Part shown: positions 53,951 through 63,052 of the stretch, piece after piece
How the letters are laid out: every line of letters begins with the position of its first letter
Position numbering within the stretch: position 1 is the first letter of the stretch
Assembly (NCBI GenBank): GCA_942492065.1
Contig: CALODV010000013.1
Span: 1,178,001-1,242,000, forward strand
From: G963665815 sp942492065
GTDB taxonomy: Bacteria > Cloacimonadota > Cloacimonadia > Cloacimonadales > JAIOQZ01
Length of the DNA: 64,000 nt
Direction: 5' to 3'
Notes under the pieces: generated by a model
What the model saw: the letters and a program-made list of their open reading frames with translations, nothing else
What the model was told of the DNA's origin: nothing
Databases searched by the model: none
Made by a program: the position numbers and the translations under genes

Positions 53951-54421
53951 ATGCTCAGAATAGAATTAAGGTGCTTTAAGAATCTGGAAGAACCGGACAA
54001 AAAAAGACTGTACAGCTATGTATACAAAATGCCTGCTGATGAAGTTTTAATTACCCATGTACACCAATTGAATAGAGATATTGAGGATTGGATGAGCAGG
54101 ACAGGATCAGAATATTTTGGTGTATACGCAGACAATAAGCTTGTGGGAACTATCAGTTTGTCCAAACAGCACAAAGAAGAAGGCTATGCCAGTATTGGAT
54201 ACGATATATTCCCGGAGTTTCGGGGCATGGGTATTGCCTCCAAAGCTTTCAGCTTAATGCTGGATATTGCAGGATCAAGAGGATTCAAGCTTGTAAAAGG
54301 CAAGGTACGCAATGATAACGAACACTCTCTGCGAATCTGGCTAAAGCATAATGCCCAATCAATAGATCTGGCTGATGGGATGCTGGAGATGAGGGTTGAA
54401 ATAAAGGAGAAAAAATGTTAG
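53951..54421 (+). CDS. GNAT-family N-acetyltransferase
   Basis: 156 residues from ATG 53951 (AAGGA eight bases upstream); the frame is open further upstream but without a site. The acetyl-CoA binding motif is IFPEFRGMGIASKAFSLML, preceded by YFGVYADNKLVGTISLS and followed by VRNDNEHSLRIW, the typical GNAT beta-bulge region. Substrate not identifiable. It overlaps the VOC gene by 7 bases. Confidence 0.85.
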   Translation: MLRIELRCFKNLEEPDKKRLYSYVYKMPADEVLITHVHQLNRDIEDWMSRTGSEYFGVYADNKLVGTISLSKQHKEEGYASIGYDIFPEFRGMGIASKAFSLMLDIAGSRGFKLVKGKVRNDNEHSLRIWLKHNAQSIDLADGMLEMRVEIKEKKC

Positions 54422-54789
54422 CAAACAATCCGGTTGGATATTTTGAGATTCCGGTAGATGATCTGGAACGTGCAGTAGATTTCTACTCAGCTGTTTTCGA
54501 TATAAATTTTGTCTTTCAAACAGTGGACAATATTGAAATGGCTTTCTTTCCGTTCGATTCCTCCAAATCAGGAATTACCGGAGCACTGGCAAAAGGTGAA
54601 ATTTATAAGCCGACAATTAAGGGTGCTTTGCTCTACTTTAGTGTTGAATCAATTGATAATGTTCTGCAGAAAGTCAGGGATAGGAATGGGGACATACTCT
54701 ATCCTAAGACTTCTGTGGGGGAATACGGATTTGTTGCTGAGTTCATGGACTCGGAAGGAAACAGAATCGGGTTGAATGAGAAGCTATAG
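54415..54789 (+). CDS. VOC (glyoxalase/bleomycin-resistance) family protein
   Basis: 124 residues with two beta-alpha-beta-beta-beta modules: GYFEIPVDDLERAVDFYSAV at the N-terminus and LLYFSVESIDNVLQKV, then VAEFMDSEGNRIGL at the C-terminus. Likely metal-dependent enzyme or binding protein; substrate unknown. Translationally coupled to the GNAT gene. Confidence 0.82.
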   Translation: MLANNPVGYFEIPVDDLERAVDFYSAVFDINFVFQTVDNIEMAFFPFDSSKSGITGALAKGEIYKPTIKGALLYFSVESIDNVLQKVRDRNGDILYPKTSVGEYGFVAEFMDSEGNRIGLNEKL

Positions 54790-54925
54790 CTGCTTCAAAT
54801 AGCCATCATATTCCTCTTCATTGTTGAACCAGAGAATGCACCAGTATGAATCATAGCCGCATTCTTTCAGGGCAGCATACCTGTGGTTGCCGTCTGCAAG
54901 ATATAATGAATTTTCTTCTTTGAAA
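54784..54925 (-). pseudogene. ParB-like domain fragment
   Basis: About 46 codons ending in TAG on the minus strand encode LYLADGNHRYAALKECGYDS and YWCILWFNNEEEYDGYLKQL. ADGNHRYAALKE is the GxxRxxA motif of ParB/Srx-like nuclease domains. No start codon, and the upstream half is missing. Its stop lies inside the end of the converging VOC gene. Confidence 0.65.
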
Positions 54926-54991
54926 TAGAGTTAAAGGAGTTTGGACTGTCAATGTTTAATATCCTAAGTTTTGGAATATAACAACTGAAAT

Positions 54992-55050
54992 TCCTTCCAA
55001 AGCTTCAGGATTTCCTAACGGAAAAATTTACAATACGGAGAAAAAGAGAG
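54992..55050. repeat. 59-bp dispersed repeat, copy 1
   Basis: TCCTTCCAAAGCTTCAGGAT followed by TTCCTAACGGAAAAATTTAC. The second copy is at 63053-63110. The whole 54926-55195 stretch has no other recognisable feature. Confidence 0.7.
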
Positions 55051-55195
55051 AATGCCTTCAATTAGAAACTATCATACTCAATTCAAAGCTAATAGATTGA
55101 TTTATATTTTCCACTGACTTTCTATTTTAAAACAACTATTTGCTATTAGTTATGTAAACATTGTACTTGGTTTTTTCATGAATTTAATAAATATA

Positions 55196-55232
55196 TTGAC
55201 AATATGCTGTCAAATTGACATATTACTGTCTA
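55196..55232 (+). promoter_or_regulatory. Promoter with two MarR-type operators
   Basis: TTGACAATATGCTGTCAA (55196-55213) is a palindrome whose left half is a perfect -35 box; TTGACATATTACTGTCTA (55215-55232) is a second, weaker dyad that covers the -10 candidate CATATT at 17-base spacing. The operon below ends in a MarR regulator, so autorepression is likely. Confidence 0.65.
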
Positions 55233-55255
55233 AAAAATTACACGGAGAATTTTAA

Positions 55256-55903
55256 ATGAGATCGGAGATTAATAACATGAAAGATGTACATCTGTTTTTG
55301 GTGGATACCATGGCTGATTGGGAACCGGCATTTGCTGTTGCTCATATTAACAGACCTGCACCCGGTATGAAATCCGGATATAATGTAAAAACTGTCGGAT
55401 TAGACACAAAACCCGTCCGCTCTATGGGCGGTTTAACAATTCAGCCAGATATGGCTTTAGAAGAGCTTACTCCCGCTAAAAGTTCAATGTTGATATTGCC
55501 CGGTTCGGAGTTATGGGCTGATACAGTTACAAACCCGGCATTGGATAAAGCACTTGAGTTCGCAGAAGCCGGAGTTCCGGTTGCAGCAATCTGCGGGGCA
55601 ACCTTCGGACTGGCAAGAGTGGGACTTTTAAACGAGCGACGTCACACGAGCAACGAACCAAACTGGCTTGCTTCCAGCGGATATCGCGGAATGGCAAATT
55701 TTGTTAATGAACCAGCTGTTGAAGACAAGGGTATAATAACAGCTTCTGTAACTGCTTCACTTGAATTTGCCAGACTCATACTCGGCAGACTTGGAGTCTT
55801 CTCACCTAAAGCCCTTGAGGCCTGGTTCAACCTGTATAAAACAGGAAGACCTGAATACTATTTTGAGTTTATGGAGGCATTAAGTCATGAAGGAGCAGAA
55901 TAA
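55256..55903 (+). CDS. DJ-1/PfpI-family glutamine amidotransferase-like protein
   Basis: 215 residues. Nucleophile elbow Cys113 in VAAICGATFGLARVG; LILPGSELWADTVTN precedes it. Family members are proteases, deglycases, chaperones or redox sensors. ACGGAG precedes ATG 55256; a second in-frame ATG at 55277 is possible. It is the first gene of a two-gene operon with a MarR regulator, overlapping it by 17 bases, an arrangement typical of stress-inducible detoxification. Confidence 0.88.
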   Translation: MRSEINNMKDVHLFLVDTMADWEPAFAVAHINRPAPGMKSGYNVKTVGLDTKPVRSMGGLTIQPDMALEELTPAKSSMLILPGSELWADTVTNPALDKALEFAEAGVPVAAICGATFGLARVGLLNERRHTSNEPNWLASSGYRGMANFVNEPAVEDKGIITASVTASLEFARLILGRLGVFSPKALEAWFNLYKTGRPEYYFEFMEALSHEGAE

Positions 55904-56354
55904 ATCATCAGTTGAGCTGGTAAACGGAATTGTCCTGAATGTATTTAAGCTGAACGGATATTTTATCAAGGCAGCAGACTGTATCACCCGAGAAAGCGAA
56001 TTGACATCAGCACGCTGGCAGGTACTTGGTATGGTACTGCATGAACAAAACACAGTGGCAGCAATAGCGAGGAGTATGGGACTGGCACGTCAAAGTGTTC
56101 AACGAATTGCCGATATACTTGTTGCAGAGGGATTGGCGGAGTTTCTGCTTAATCCTGCACATAAACGGGCTAAACTATTGTCGTGTACGGAAAAGGGATT
56201 GAACGCAATCAGGAAAATCCGACCGGAAGCTATTGCCTGGGCAGACAAAGTTAATAGACTGATTGGAGAGGATGAACTGATAGAAGCCGATAATGCAATC
56301 AGCAATCTCCTTTCTAAGCTGTTGAAAGCAGAGGAAGAACTAATTGGGAAGTGA
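55887..56354 (+). CDS. MarR-family transcriptional regulator
   Basis: 155 residues. Winged helix: LTSARWQVLGMVLHEQ, VAAIARSMGLARQSVQRIAD recognition helix, LLNPAHKRAKLLSCTEKG wing, followed by a C-terminal dimerisation helix. GGAGG precedes the ATG inside the DJ-1 gene. Two matching palindromes sit at the operon promoter, so it is probably an autorepressor released by a small molecule or oxidation. Confidence 0.9.
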   Translation: MKEQNKSSVELVNGIVLNVFKLNGYFIKAADCITRESELTSARWQVLGMVLHEQNTVAAIARSMGLARQSVQRIADILVAEGLAEFLLNPAHKRAKLLSCTEKGLNAIRKIRPEAIAWADKVNRLIGEDELIEADNAISNLLSKLLKAEEELIGK

Positions 56355-56401
56355 GAGATTCTTAATATTATCGAGAACTCTATTCTGAATTCCACAATAA
56401 A

Positions 56402-56440
56402 CCGACCCGTTAACAGGGTCGGCAAATATGTTTATTTTTC
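56402..56440 (+). terminator. Terminator of the DJ-1/marR operon
   Basis: CCGACCC-GTTAACA-GGGTCGG stem (56402-56422) followed by AAATATGTTTATTTTT, 48 bases after the marR stop. Confidence 0.8.
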
Positions 56441-56610
56441 AGGAACAGCCAATGACTGCTCCCAATATTTTAACTTGGTTCTACGTTAATTATAAAGCAC
56501 TCCATTCAAGTAAACAGATGCATCAGGTCCTATTGTGACAGTCCGTTTGAGTCCATTGCATCAACATCATTTCCTGCATGTTTGCAGTAATTATTCTATT
56601 GCATTTGTAA

Positions 56611-57528
56611 TTAAGATAAAATCCCTGTCTGCTTCAATCTGATTTCAGAAATCCTCTGTCTTGATTCAGCAGTCAGTATTTCCTTGAAAGACATGAATGC
56701 TCCTGTAACCCAATATCCACTCCCTGTTTCTTTCAGGTATTTTTCCGGTAACATGTTATTGTTTGCCACATAAACATCATGAAGCAGTTTCTGAGCATTC
56801 CTGAATCTCTTTGAATTTCTCGTCCCATCAAAGTTTGAAAATAAAATCAGCCTTGGTAAGATTGTGTTTGACTCGAAATTTATTTCCTGCGGATTATCCG
56901 AGATATGACATGACCACCCACAGGCATAGACTCTTTTTTTATTTATGAAATATGAATATCCATAACCTTTTACGACTTCTTTTTGATACGAGTCCTGCAT
57001 TATGGACTTTATAATTTTGTTAATACTTTGATAATGCGTTTTGTCTGCCTTCAGAACAGCATTCATCAGATATACATCGTGGATTGTAGGCAAGGGGCAG
57101 ATTCCAACCCAGGGATCAAAGATTGGGTTCAATACAGGCATATCATAATACTTTTTCGGTACTTTCAGTTTTTTCTTTTCGTCTTCTGAAAGGTAATAAT
57201 CTGCACCGTTCTTACTGGCAAAGGAAAACACCTTCTGCAATCTGGATTCAGCAAATTCCATTGCTATATCTTTCCCGGGAAGATCAAATGTAATCAAGTA
57301 TATGGATGCAAGAGTATTAGTAAGAAGCTGGAATCCCTCATTCTCAAAACCTTTCTTTTTCTGTAAAACATCTCTCAGATAGTTCTCAATTTCTGCAGGA
57401 AGAAAAGGTTCAAGGTGATCTATTGCAGCATAAATCTTGTTTTCCAGTGAGTTCCTGTTTGAATGATGAACAGGATAATCCTGATCAAACAAGAAAGTCC
57501 TTAAATAGGAATTATATTGTTTATTCAT
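56611..57528 (-). CDS. Hypothetical protein
   Basis: 305 residues from ATG 57528 with GGGAG upstream. No signal peptide or membrane segment. Predicted mostly helical; features include NPIFDPWVGICPLPTIHDVY and a CGWSCHI cysteine pair near 220. I do not recognise the family. It shares a GGGAGAAAGCATG-like start context with the next gene on this strand. Confidence 0.6.
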   Translation of the reverse strand: MNKQYNSYLRTFLFDQDYPVHHSNRNSLENKIYAAIDHLEPFLPAEIENYLRDVLQKKKGFENEGFQLLTNTLASIYLITFDLPGKDIAMEFAESRLQKVFSFASKNGADYYLSEDEKKKLKVPKKYYDMPVLNPIFDPWVGICPLPTIHDVYLMNAVLKADKTHYQSINKIIKSIMQDSYQKEVVKGYGYSYFINKKRVYACGWSCHISDNPQEINFESNTILPRLILFSNFDGTRNSKRFRNAQKLLHDVYVANNNMLPEKYLKETGSGYWVTGAFMSFKEILTAESRQRISEIRLKQTGILS

Positions 57529-57576
57529 GCTTTCTCCCTGCTTCAACTGAGTATATTTATCGGTATTATCATTAAG

Positions 57577-58293
57577 TCATTTTCTAACTATCTTTTCTAT
57601 TAGCTCTTTCAAGCTCATCCATTCTAAATCCCTGATTCCTTCAACGGTCATACTAGGTTGTGTTGATTTACCTGAGAAACATATTACAGGTAAGCATTTC
57701 TGCCATTCAGGTTCAATAATTTCTGAATCACTTCTATTTATATCATGATTTATTGAGCAAAGTATTTTTCTCGGAGTATTTTCATATTCTACCATCAAAT
57801 CGGTAATGTCCCAAAAGTATCCCCAGAAGTACTTCTTTTTTTCACTTGGATCAATGATAACCGGATTAAAATAGCATATATCTTTATCTACTCCATTTTC
57901 CAGATCTTGATCGACAAAAATATGGTCAGTACCATCTGAATATCCTGTGGCCCAGAAAATCTCAGGTTCAGGATCACTATCTAAATCAATAAACCAATAT
58001 TCATCAAAGTCCATGAAATATTTCATTTTCTTCTTTATAATTTCATATTCAGAACTTATCCAATATTCATAGTAATAATCCTGCTCATCATTACTCTGCT
58101 TTGTTGTACATATAAAATCACTTTTGTTGTCACCAGTAAAATCAATAGACCTTGTTGATGCTATTTCTTCCTCAATTAACATTTGAAGCGACTCAATGTT
58201 CTCAATAATTACAGGTTTGATCAAATTTTGCTGTGCATATAAATAAGTACTGAAAATCATAGTCAGCAAAAGTATAGTAGTTGAGTATTTCAT
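57577..58293 (-). CDS. Exported protein with FG-GAP/VCBS-like acidic motifs
   Basis: 238 residues from ATG 58293 (AAGGAG upstream). The signal peptide (STTILLLTMIFSTYLYA) is followed by calcium-type motifs SIDFTGDNKSDFIC and FIDLDSDPEPEIFWATGYS, as in FG-GAP/VCBS propellers, but only two to three blades fit. Secreted, function unknown. Confidence 0.65.
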   Translation of the reverse strand: MKYSTTILLLTMIFSTYLYAQQNLIKPVIIENIESLQMLIEEEIASTRSIDFTGDNKSDFICTTKQSNDEQDYYYEYWISSEYEIIKKKMKYFMDFDEYWFIDLDSDPEPEIFWATGYSDGTDHIFVDQDLENGVDKDICYFNPVIIDPSEKKKYFWGYFWDITDLMVEYENTPRKILCSINHDINRSDSEIIEPEWQKCLPVICFSGKSTQPSMTVEGIRDLEWMSLKELIEKIVRK

Positions 58294-58353
58294 TCTTTCT
58301 CCTTGTTTCAACAAGTTACTATGATCACTAATAAAAAAAAGCTGTTACAATGA

Positions 58354-59319
58354 CTAAGATGGTTGTGTCTCAGTTTTAATTAATTCTATATCTCCTGTTG
58401 CATTATCGAAAACCATTTGCTGCACAGTTAATTTCATCATAACATTCTTGTCCTGCAGGATTTTGAAGCATTCTTTAACATTACACGGTAACTGATGTTG
58501 CAGTAACTCACTTACTCTCTCAAATCTTCCGCATGATGTTGCCTGTAATACACTTTCACTCTCAGAGCTGTTTTCAAGCAGTTTATAGTCGTTTGCAACA
58601 ACAATGAATCTATTAACAGCATCTCTCGTTGCAAATCTTGTTGGAGTTCTTTCGATTACAGATAGTTGGTCTGCTTTTGTTCCTGATATCAGTAAAAGAC
58701 AATCACTAGCAATAGTTGTGTTTTCAAGCTTCTCTTTTGCTTCGTGAAACGAATCGCATGAGCATAGTATATCTCTCAAAAGGAATGAAACAGGTGTTGC
58801 TAATTCCGGACTGTCTTTGCTCAACACTGCGTTGAGAGTTATGGAAAAGCAGCCCGGTCTTGTCCCGGAGAGAGCTCCGATAAACCCTGGCCATCCGACA
58901 GTTTTGAATATGGTTTTACCGTTTTTCCGGAAGTTAAATATTGCGGAATGTTCACTTAACAGATTGTTATCAGTCCACCAGTCCAGATTTCTTGAATGGA
59001 GTATTTTTCCTTTTGAATGAACAGCAAAAGCAGTACACCCGAAATAAAACTTCAATATATCGTAGTATAGATTAGCAGTCAGTACCTGATCCGGAGTGAA
59101 CATTGAAATTGAGGCAATATAATCAATTTCTTCGAGATAATCTTCCGAAATCACTTCCTGCTTCAGGCTACTGATCCCTTCAAAGATGAATTCTTCATCG
59201 TCAAAATCATTGAGGTAGCACTGCAGCAAATCATTTACATCATTTCTGCAGTTACTCAAGAAGCTCCACCTTTCATACGGTGGAAGATCGAGATTTACTA
59301 TGTGTTCGTTGTTTTTCAT
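58354..59319 (-). CDS. C45/NAAA-type N-terminal nucleophile hydrolase
   Basis: 321 residues. GCTAFAVHSKGKILHSRNLD near residue 93 has the nucleophilic Cys (about 94) and the Arg-Asn-Leu-Asp motif of acid ceramidase/N-acylethanolamine amidase and acyl-CoA:6-APA acyltransferases; GTRPGCFSITLNA and LISGTKADQLSVIERTPTR fit the same fold. Normally the Cys is exposed by self-cleavage. No signal peptide. It probably hydrolyses an amide bond in a lipid or peptide. Confidence 0.8.
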   Translation of the reverse strand: MKNNEHIVNLDLPPYERWSFLSNCRNDVNDLLQCYLNDFDDEEFIFEGISSLKQEVISEDYLEEIDYIASISMFTPDQVLTANLYYDILKFYFGCTAFAVHSKGKILHSRNLDWWTDNNLLSEHSAIFNFRKNGKTIFKTVGWPGFIGALSGTRPGCFSITLNAVLSKDSPELATPVSFLLRDILCSCDSFHEAKEKLENTTIASDCLLLISGTKADQLSVIERTPTRFATRDAVNRFIVVANDYKLLENSSESESVLQATSCGRFERVSELLQHQLPCNVKECFKILQDKNVMMKLTVQQMVFDNATGDIELIKTETQPS

Positions 59320-59414
59320 TTTCTGCTTCCTTACTAAAGATCAGCAGCAGGCTCACTGATTTTTCTATTTTTTCTTTGTCTATACGCTGTGAATAACTTA
59401 GTTTTTTCATACTG

Positions 59415-60071
59415 TTAAGGTAACTGGAGCAGATCATCCGGTATCGTATCCTTGAGAGTTTCCATTATAGTTAAACTCTGGCTTAGTTTACCATTGCTGT
59501 TGAAAACTTTCTTCTGCATCATTCCTTTATCTGTAATGTAGGTTTCCATGTAGTTATTCCCTGTGAAGAAAGATGTGATTTTGATAGTATTCATTTCTTC
59601 ATCCATCCACACCATATCTTCAATATTGTCAACTCTGACAGAATCAAATGAACTGAAGTCTATTTCACTTATTGAATAAAAGTCAATAGTGCCTGTACGA
59701 TTGTATATAGCTTTGAAGTATGGCTTCGCGTACATGTTCAGTCCATCCTGAGTGATTTCTCCATAATCCACCAGCATTTCATTTTCATTTTTTACAAGAG
59801 AACAATGATATGCCGGAGCCCAGGTATGCAGAAAATAATCCTGATATCGCCCAGCAATATAGAGTGTTTGAGATATTGCTGAATCTATACTCCCATCATC
59901 GTTGTAAATGACATTCTCATAAACCCAGGCATTGCCAACTTCGAGAGGGAATGAAACCGGCATTGTTCCGGGATTATCTTCCTTTGTCTTATCGGAATCA
60001 AAAGGATTTTTGCAGCCTGCAATTGATGCAATTAATAGTGTTATCACTAAGAAAAGTAGAAATGATTTCAT
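59415..60071 (-). CDS. Hypothetical lipoprotein
   Basis: 218 residues. The signal peptide ends IASIAGC (lipobox). The mature part starts with an acidic linker and FPLEVGNAWVYENVIYNDDG, a beta-rich opening common in FCB-group lipoproteins, and contains no catalytic motif. AAGGAG precedes ATG 60071. Confidence 0.7.
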   Translation of the reverse strand: MKSFLLFLVITLLIASIAGCKNPFDSDKTKEDNPGTMPVSFPLEVGNAWVYENVIYNDDGSIDSAISQTLYIAGRYQDYFLHTWAPAYHCSLVKNENEMLVDYGEITQDGLNMYAKPYFKAIYNRTGTIDFYSISEIDFSSFDSVRVDNIEDMVWMDEEMNTIKITSFFTGNNYMETYITDKGMMQKKVFNSNGKLSQSLTIMETLKDTIPDDLLQLP

Positions 60072-60214
60072 AAATGCTCCTTTGTGACCAATATTTGCTT
60101 TGCCTTCCTCAAATATAAGGTCGTAAATATTTTATTTTTATTACAGCTTCAGGAGGTTTGCTGGTAAAAACCTCGATCAGCTTCTTAAATTTGTTACAAA
60201 CCCTGTTCACAATT

Positions 60215-60664
60215 TCATTCGTTATCATAGGAGAAGTAAAATGGGTTATGACAAACAATTTCGATCATTATTCTATCCGGACATTCGAAAAGAATGCAAT
60301 AATATCCACGCCTGTAACCTAACTCAACTTTTCCTTCGCCTAAGGGTTTAATATCTAATGACAGCAGATGTGCTTCCATATCATCAACAATCTCGTTTGA
60401 GGTTACAGATATAGCGAAATGAGAAAGACCGACTGCTTTTCTATGATATTTATTTTCCATATATTTACTGTCTGTCGGACACAGGACAATAACGAAGTTT
60501 GTACCGTTTGTCAAACGTGCATACTCACCTGGAACCATATCTGCAACTTTAAAACCTAATGGAGCTAAAGCCTGCAGATAGAACTCAATTGATTTATCTA
60601 AGTCTGAAACATTTAGTTGTATGTGACTGAATGAACTGACACAAACGGAAGTATCATTATTCAT
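60215..60664 (-). CDS. VOC (glyoxalase) family protein
   Basis: 149 residues from ATG 60664 with GGAGG upstream; the frame is open 16 codons further. SHIQLNVSDLDKSIEFYLQA and HFAISVTSNEIVDDMEAHLL mark the two modules; the end reads RGYYCILFECPDRIMIEIV, with metal-ligand-like Glu. Unrelated closely to the VOC gene at 54415. Confidence 0.82.
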   Translation of the reverse strand: MNNDTSVCVSSFSHIQLNVSDLDKSIEFYLQALAPLGFKVADMVPGEYARLTNGTNFVIVLCPTDSKYMENKYHRKAVGLSHFAISVTSNEIVDDMEAHLLSLDIKPLGEGKVELGYRRGYYCILFECPDRIMIEIVCHNPFYFSYDNE

Positions 60665-61123
60665 AATTATTCCTCCATGAATAAGATTCCGGATGTCTTC
60701 GTTGAATGTCAATAAATATTGGATAAATGATGTATTTTCACAACAAAGAAATTACGATGGTTCCTGAGCATACCCTATATTCGGTACCAAGTCCAAGTCT
60801 AGTCAATTCGAGTTATTCTGATTGATTTTATTTTCGTATGTCCAGAGATATTCTTTGGGTGACATCATACTAAGAGAACTACTAAACCCTTTTTTCTTTA
60901 ATAGCATTGAACCTCCAAACTATCTTTTAAGACACATTACTGCATAACCTCAGACAAACAGATTAAGGTCCATCTAGTTTTCTTCTGATTAATAAATATA
61001 TCTTCATATATATCTTGTAAAAAATTAGTCATTTTTTATTCTTAATAATTCGTTATTTAATAAGAATTTTTATTTTATGAATGACTTAATTGAAATAATT
61101 TATAAACAAAAGATTGTAATTGC
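60665..61123 (-). other. Gene-poor region with a possible 34-codon ORF
   Basis: Only one candidate: a minus-strand ORF at 60907-60803 with GGAGG four bases before its ATG, encoding 34 residues including MSPKEYLWTYENKINQN. It could be a small protein or the start of a decayed gene. The rest is AT-rich with no repeats that I can match. Confidence 0.3.
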
Positions 61124-62176
61124 TTAAATCCGACCTTCAATGGTTCCAATAAAATTTACTAATGATAAAGTAGCAACTGTTGTTAATGACGAATCTCTTT
61201 TTGTAGCTGTTCGTTTATGAGTTAACTCATTAGCTAAGTCCAATGTTGTTTTTGCATATCGTCTTAACTTTTCATTAGATGAACCTGAAAGTTCAACAGC
61301 TATATATGCATCTAACATTCGTTTCGCATCTGTAGAACTGATTTTTGTACCGTCAAGAATCGGATGTTTTTCTGGTAAATAAACTGATTGAGCAAGAGTT
61401 ATTATTGTTTCTCTACATAACAAGCCTACAACTTGAAATTGTTCTTCTTTTTTAGCTTCATTATGTCTATTATTAATTTCAAGAATTGATCTTTCAATAC
61501 GCTCCCAACCTGTTAGGTCTACTGTAATACTTATAACTTCAGGTTCATTTGTCTCTTCAATTAATTGAATTAAATTTGAATATAGCTCTCTGATAAAAGC
61601 TCTTCGTTTTTTATAGGTCGAAAAGGCTGCTTTCCATTTTCTATACCAATCCCATAAATCTTTAAATGGATTTGGATTACTGATGTTAAGCATTTTAAGT
61701 ATTTTATCCATATTTAGGTATTTTGTTTTATAATCATTGTTAACTTCTTGAATTCTGTAACCACCTGTTGCAACTGAGATCATAGTAGTTTTTAGATACT
61801 CAATATCTCCAAGAATTTTTTCTTTAGTATTAGTACCTGATAGTAGATTCCAATCAATTTTGGCTTGTGCTATCGGAGCAATTCTTACGTTTGAGATCAC
61901 TTCACAATCATTATGTCGTGTTGCAACTTCAAAAAAAACTAAAAGTTCTGATTCAACTTTTTCTAAAATATCTCTGATTCTAACAAATTCATCTATACTG
62001 AGATTTATAAATACAGTAAAATAATAAATACCTCCATTCCAATTATCATAATCAGTTTCACTAATCTCGATATTTGAAGTATTTATTATTTTTAAAAGAT
62101 CTTTTTTTTGCTCAGCTTTTATTAATTCAGCAACAGTATGTATTATCTTATCAGCTTCATCTTGCTTTTCAAGCAT
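61124..62176 (-). CDS. Hypothetical protein with HEPN-like C-terminal helices
   Basis: 350 residues, soluble. The C-terminal ~100 residues (LDAYIAVELSGSSNEKLRRY, ANELTHKRTATKRDSSL, LSLVNFIGTIEGR) resemble the helical tail of several abortive-infection/HEPN-type proteins, including an RRYAKTTLDLANELTH span that could act as an Rx4-6H-like motif, although the spacing is too long to be convincing. The N-terminal half is unrecognised. It lies in a repeat-rich accessory end of the window and is AT-rich. Defence role is only a suggestion. Confidence 0.6.
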   Translation of the reverse strand: MLEKQDEADKIIHTVAELIKAEQKKDLLKIINTSNIEISETDYDNWNGGIYYFTVFINLSIDEFVRIRDILEKVESELLVFFEVATRHNDCEVISNVRIAPIAQAKIDWNLLSGTNTKEKILGDIEYLKTTMISVATGGYRIQEVNNDYKTKYLNMDKILKMLNISNPNPFKDLWDWYRKWKAAFSTYKKRRAFIRELYSNLIQLIEETNEPEVISITVDLTGWERIERSILEINNRHNEAKKEEQFQVVGLLCRETIITLAQSVYLPEKHPILDGTKISSTDAKRMLDAYIAVELSGSSNEKLRRYAKTTLDLANELTHKRTATKRDSSLTTVATLSLVNFIGTIEGRI

Positions 62177-62290
62177 GCATACTCCTAATTTATTGTGTTT
62201 AAATTGAATAATTAATTTTCATACAACATGATTAAAGGTTATACAAAATTTTGTCAAAAAAATAATTTTAGATTCAGAAATTTGAATAAG

Positions 62291-62512
62291 TCATCTAAAC
62301 ACCCTAAACTGCATCACCATAGAACCAACAATCTGAACACCCTCTAGCTCTTCTTCAGAGAAAGCCATAATATCGAAATTGTTATTTATCGGAACTAAGA
62401 ATATTTGTTTCTTCATATTATCTAATTGAACCTTCTTTAATGTTATACCATCTCTAGTTCCAACTGCATAGATTTTTCTTTCTAAATCTTCATACCTAAT
62501 CTTAGGAGACAT
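62291..62512 (-). pseudogene. C-terminal fragment of an S24 (LexA/CI-like) peptidase
   Basis: About 73 codons: MSPKIRYEDL, YAVGTRDGITLKKVQLD, QIFLVPINNNFDIMAF and EEELEGVQIVGSMVM follow the S24 fold (SMxPTIxxGD..., KRL..., EIIGxVV). The general-base Lys is present in LKKV, but the position of the nucleophilic Ser reads Asn (SSNMSP). No HTH domain remains. Upstream its frame runs out of frame through a GIY-YIG gene fragment (62589-62669). Confidence 0.65.
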
Positions 62513-62588
62513 ATTACTACTAACTGTCATAAGTGAGCAATGTTTGTTTATTGTGGAACTAAAATATAGATACATCAATATAAACACT

Positions 62589-62701
62589 ATAATACTTGTC
62601 TTTAGATTCTGAATACAAAATATAAGTATAAAACATCTCAAACCTCTACATGTATAGTTTGCTATAATCACCATTCGCAAGGTCTAAGGACCATTGCGAA
62701 G
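62589..62701 (-). pseudogene. 5' fragment of a GIY-YIG gene plus REP-like repeat
   Basis: AATACTTGTCTTTAGATTCT and the following ~60 bases match the start of the intact GIY-YIG gene and its leader (63446-63540), including the REP-like ACCATTCGCAAGGT unit (62670-62701). Only about 20 codons of the N-terminus are left. Confidence 0.8.
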
Positions 62702-62861
62702 GGGACAGGATGATTCCATTTCTTTGTAAATAAATAAAAGATCATCCGTTTCCGAATCAGCTTGTTTATAGTGTCCCCGATAAATCGGGATGCCGGGACT
62801 CGTGAGTTTCCCTTGGAAATTCTGGCTTCGTGAAATTCTGTTATACAGAAATTCAGAAGAA
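62702..62861. repeat. Variant copy of the terminator and CCCGAT-stem segment
   Basis: TCATCCGTTTCCGAATCAGC hairpin followed by GTTTATAGTGTCCCCGATAA and ATCGGGATGCCGGGACT; a diverged copy of the unit in the 63551 array. The stem CCCGAT/ATCGGG replaces the CGGGAGTGACGG part of the regular units. Contains no gene. Confidence 0.6.
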
Positions 62862-62931
62862 CCCGAGACTACGTTACTCGGGACGACCCTCTGCGATTAA
62901 CCTCTCAATGTACTTTCTACTCTTCATTTTC
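62862..62931 (-). pseudogene. 3' fragment of a GIY-YIG gene
   Basis: CCCGAGACTACGTTACTCGG followed by GACGACCCTCTGCGATTAAC matches 63224-63292, the last ~18 codons of the intact GIY-YIG gene plus its 3' flank. The rest of that copy is gone. The next 120 bases to 63052 hold the inverted GATGAAAT stem repeat (62968-63002). Confidence 0.75.
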
Positions 62932-63052
62932 TTTATATGACTAAAGAAAACGAAGCAAAAGAAACTGGAGTAGTTGATGAAATTTTAAATTTCATCGAAA
63001 TCTTTTTCTAAATATATTTCCAGCAAGCTGAAACCATAAATCTTTCCTAAAA

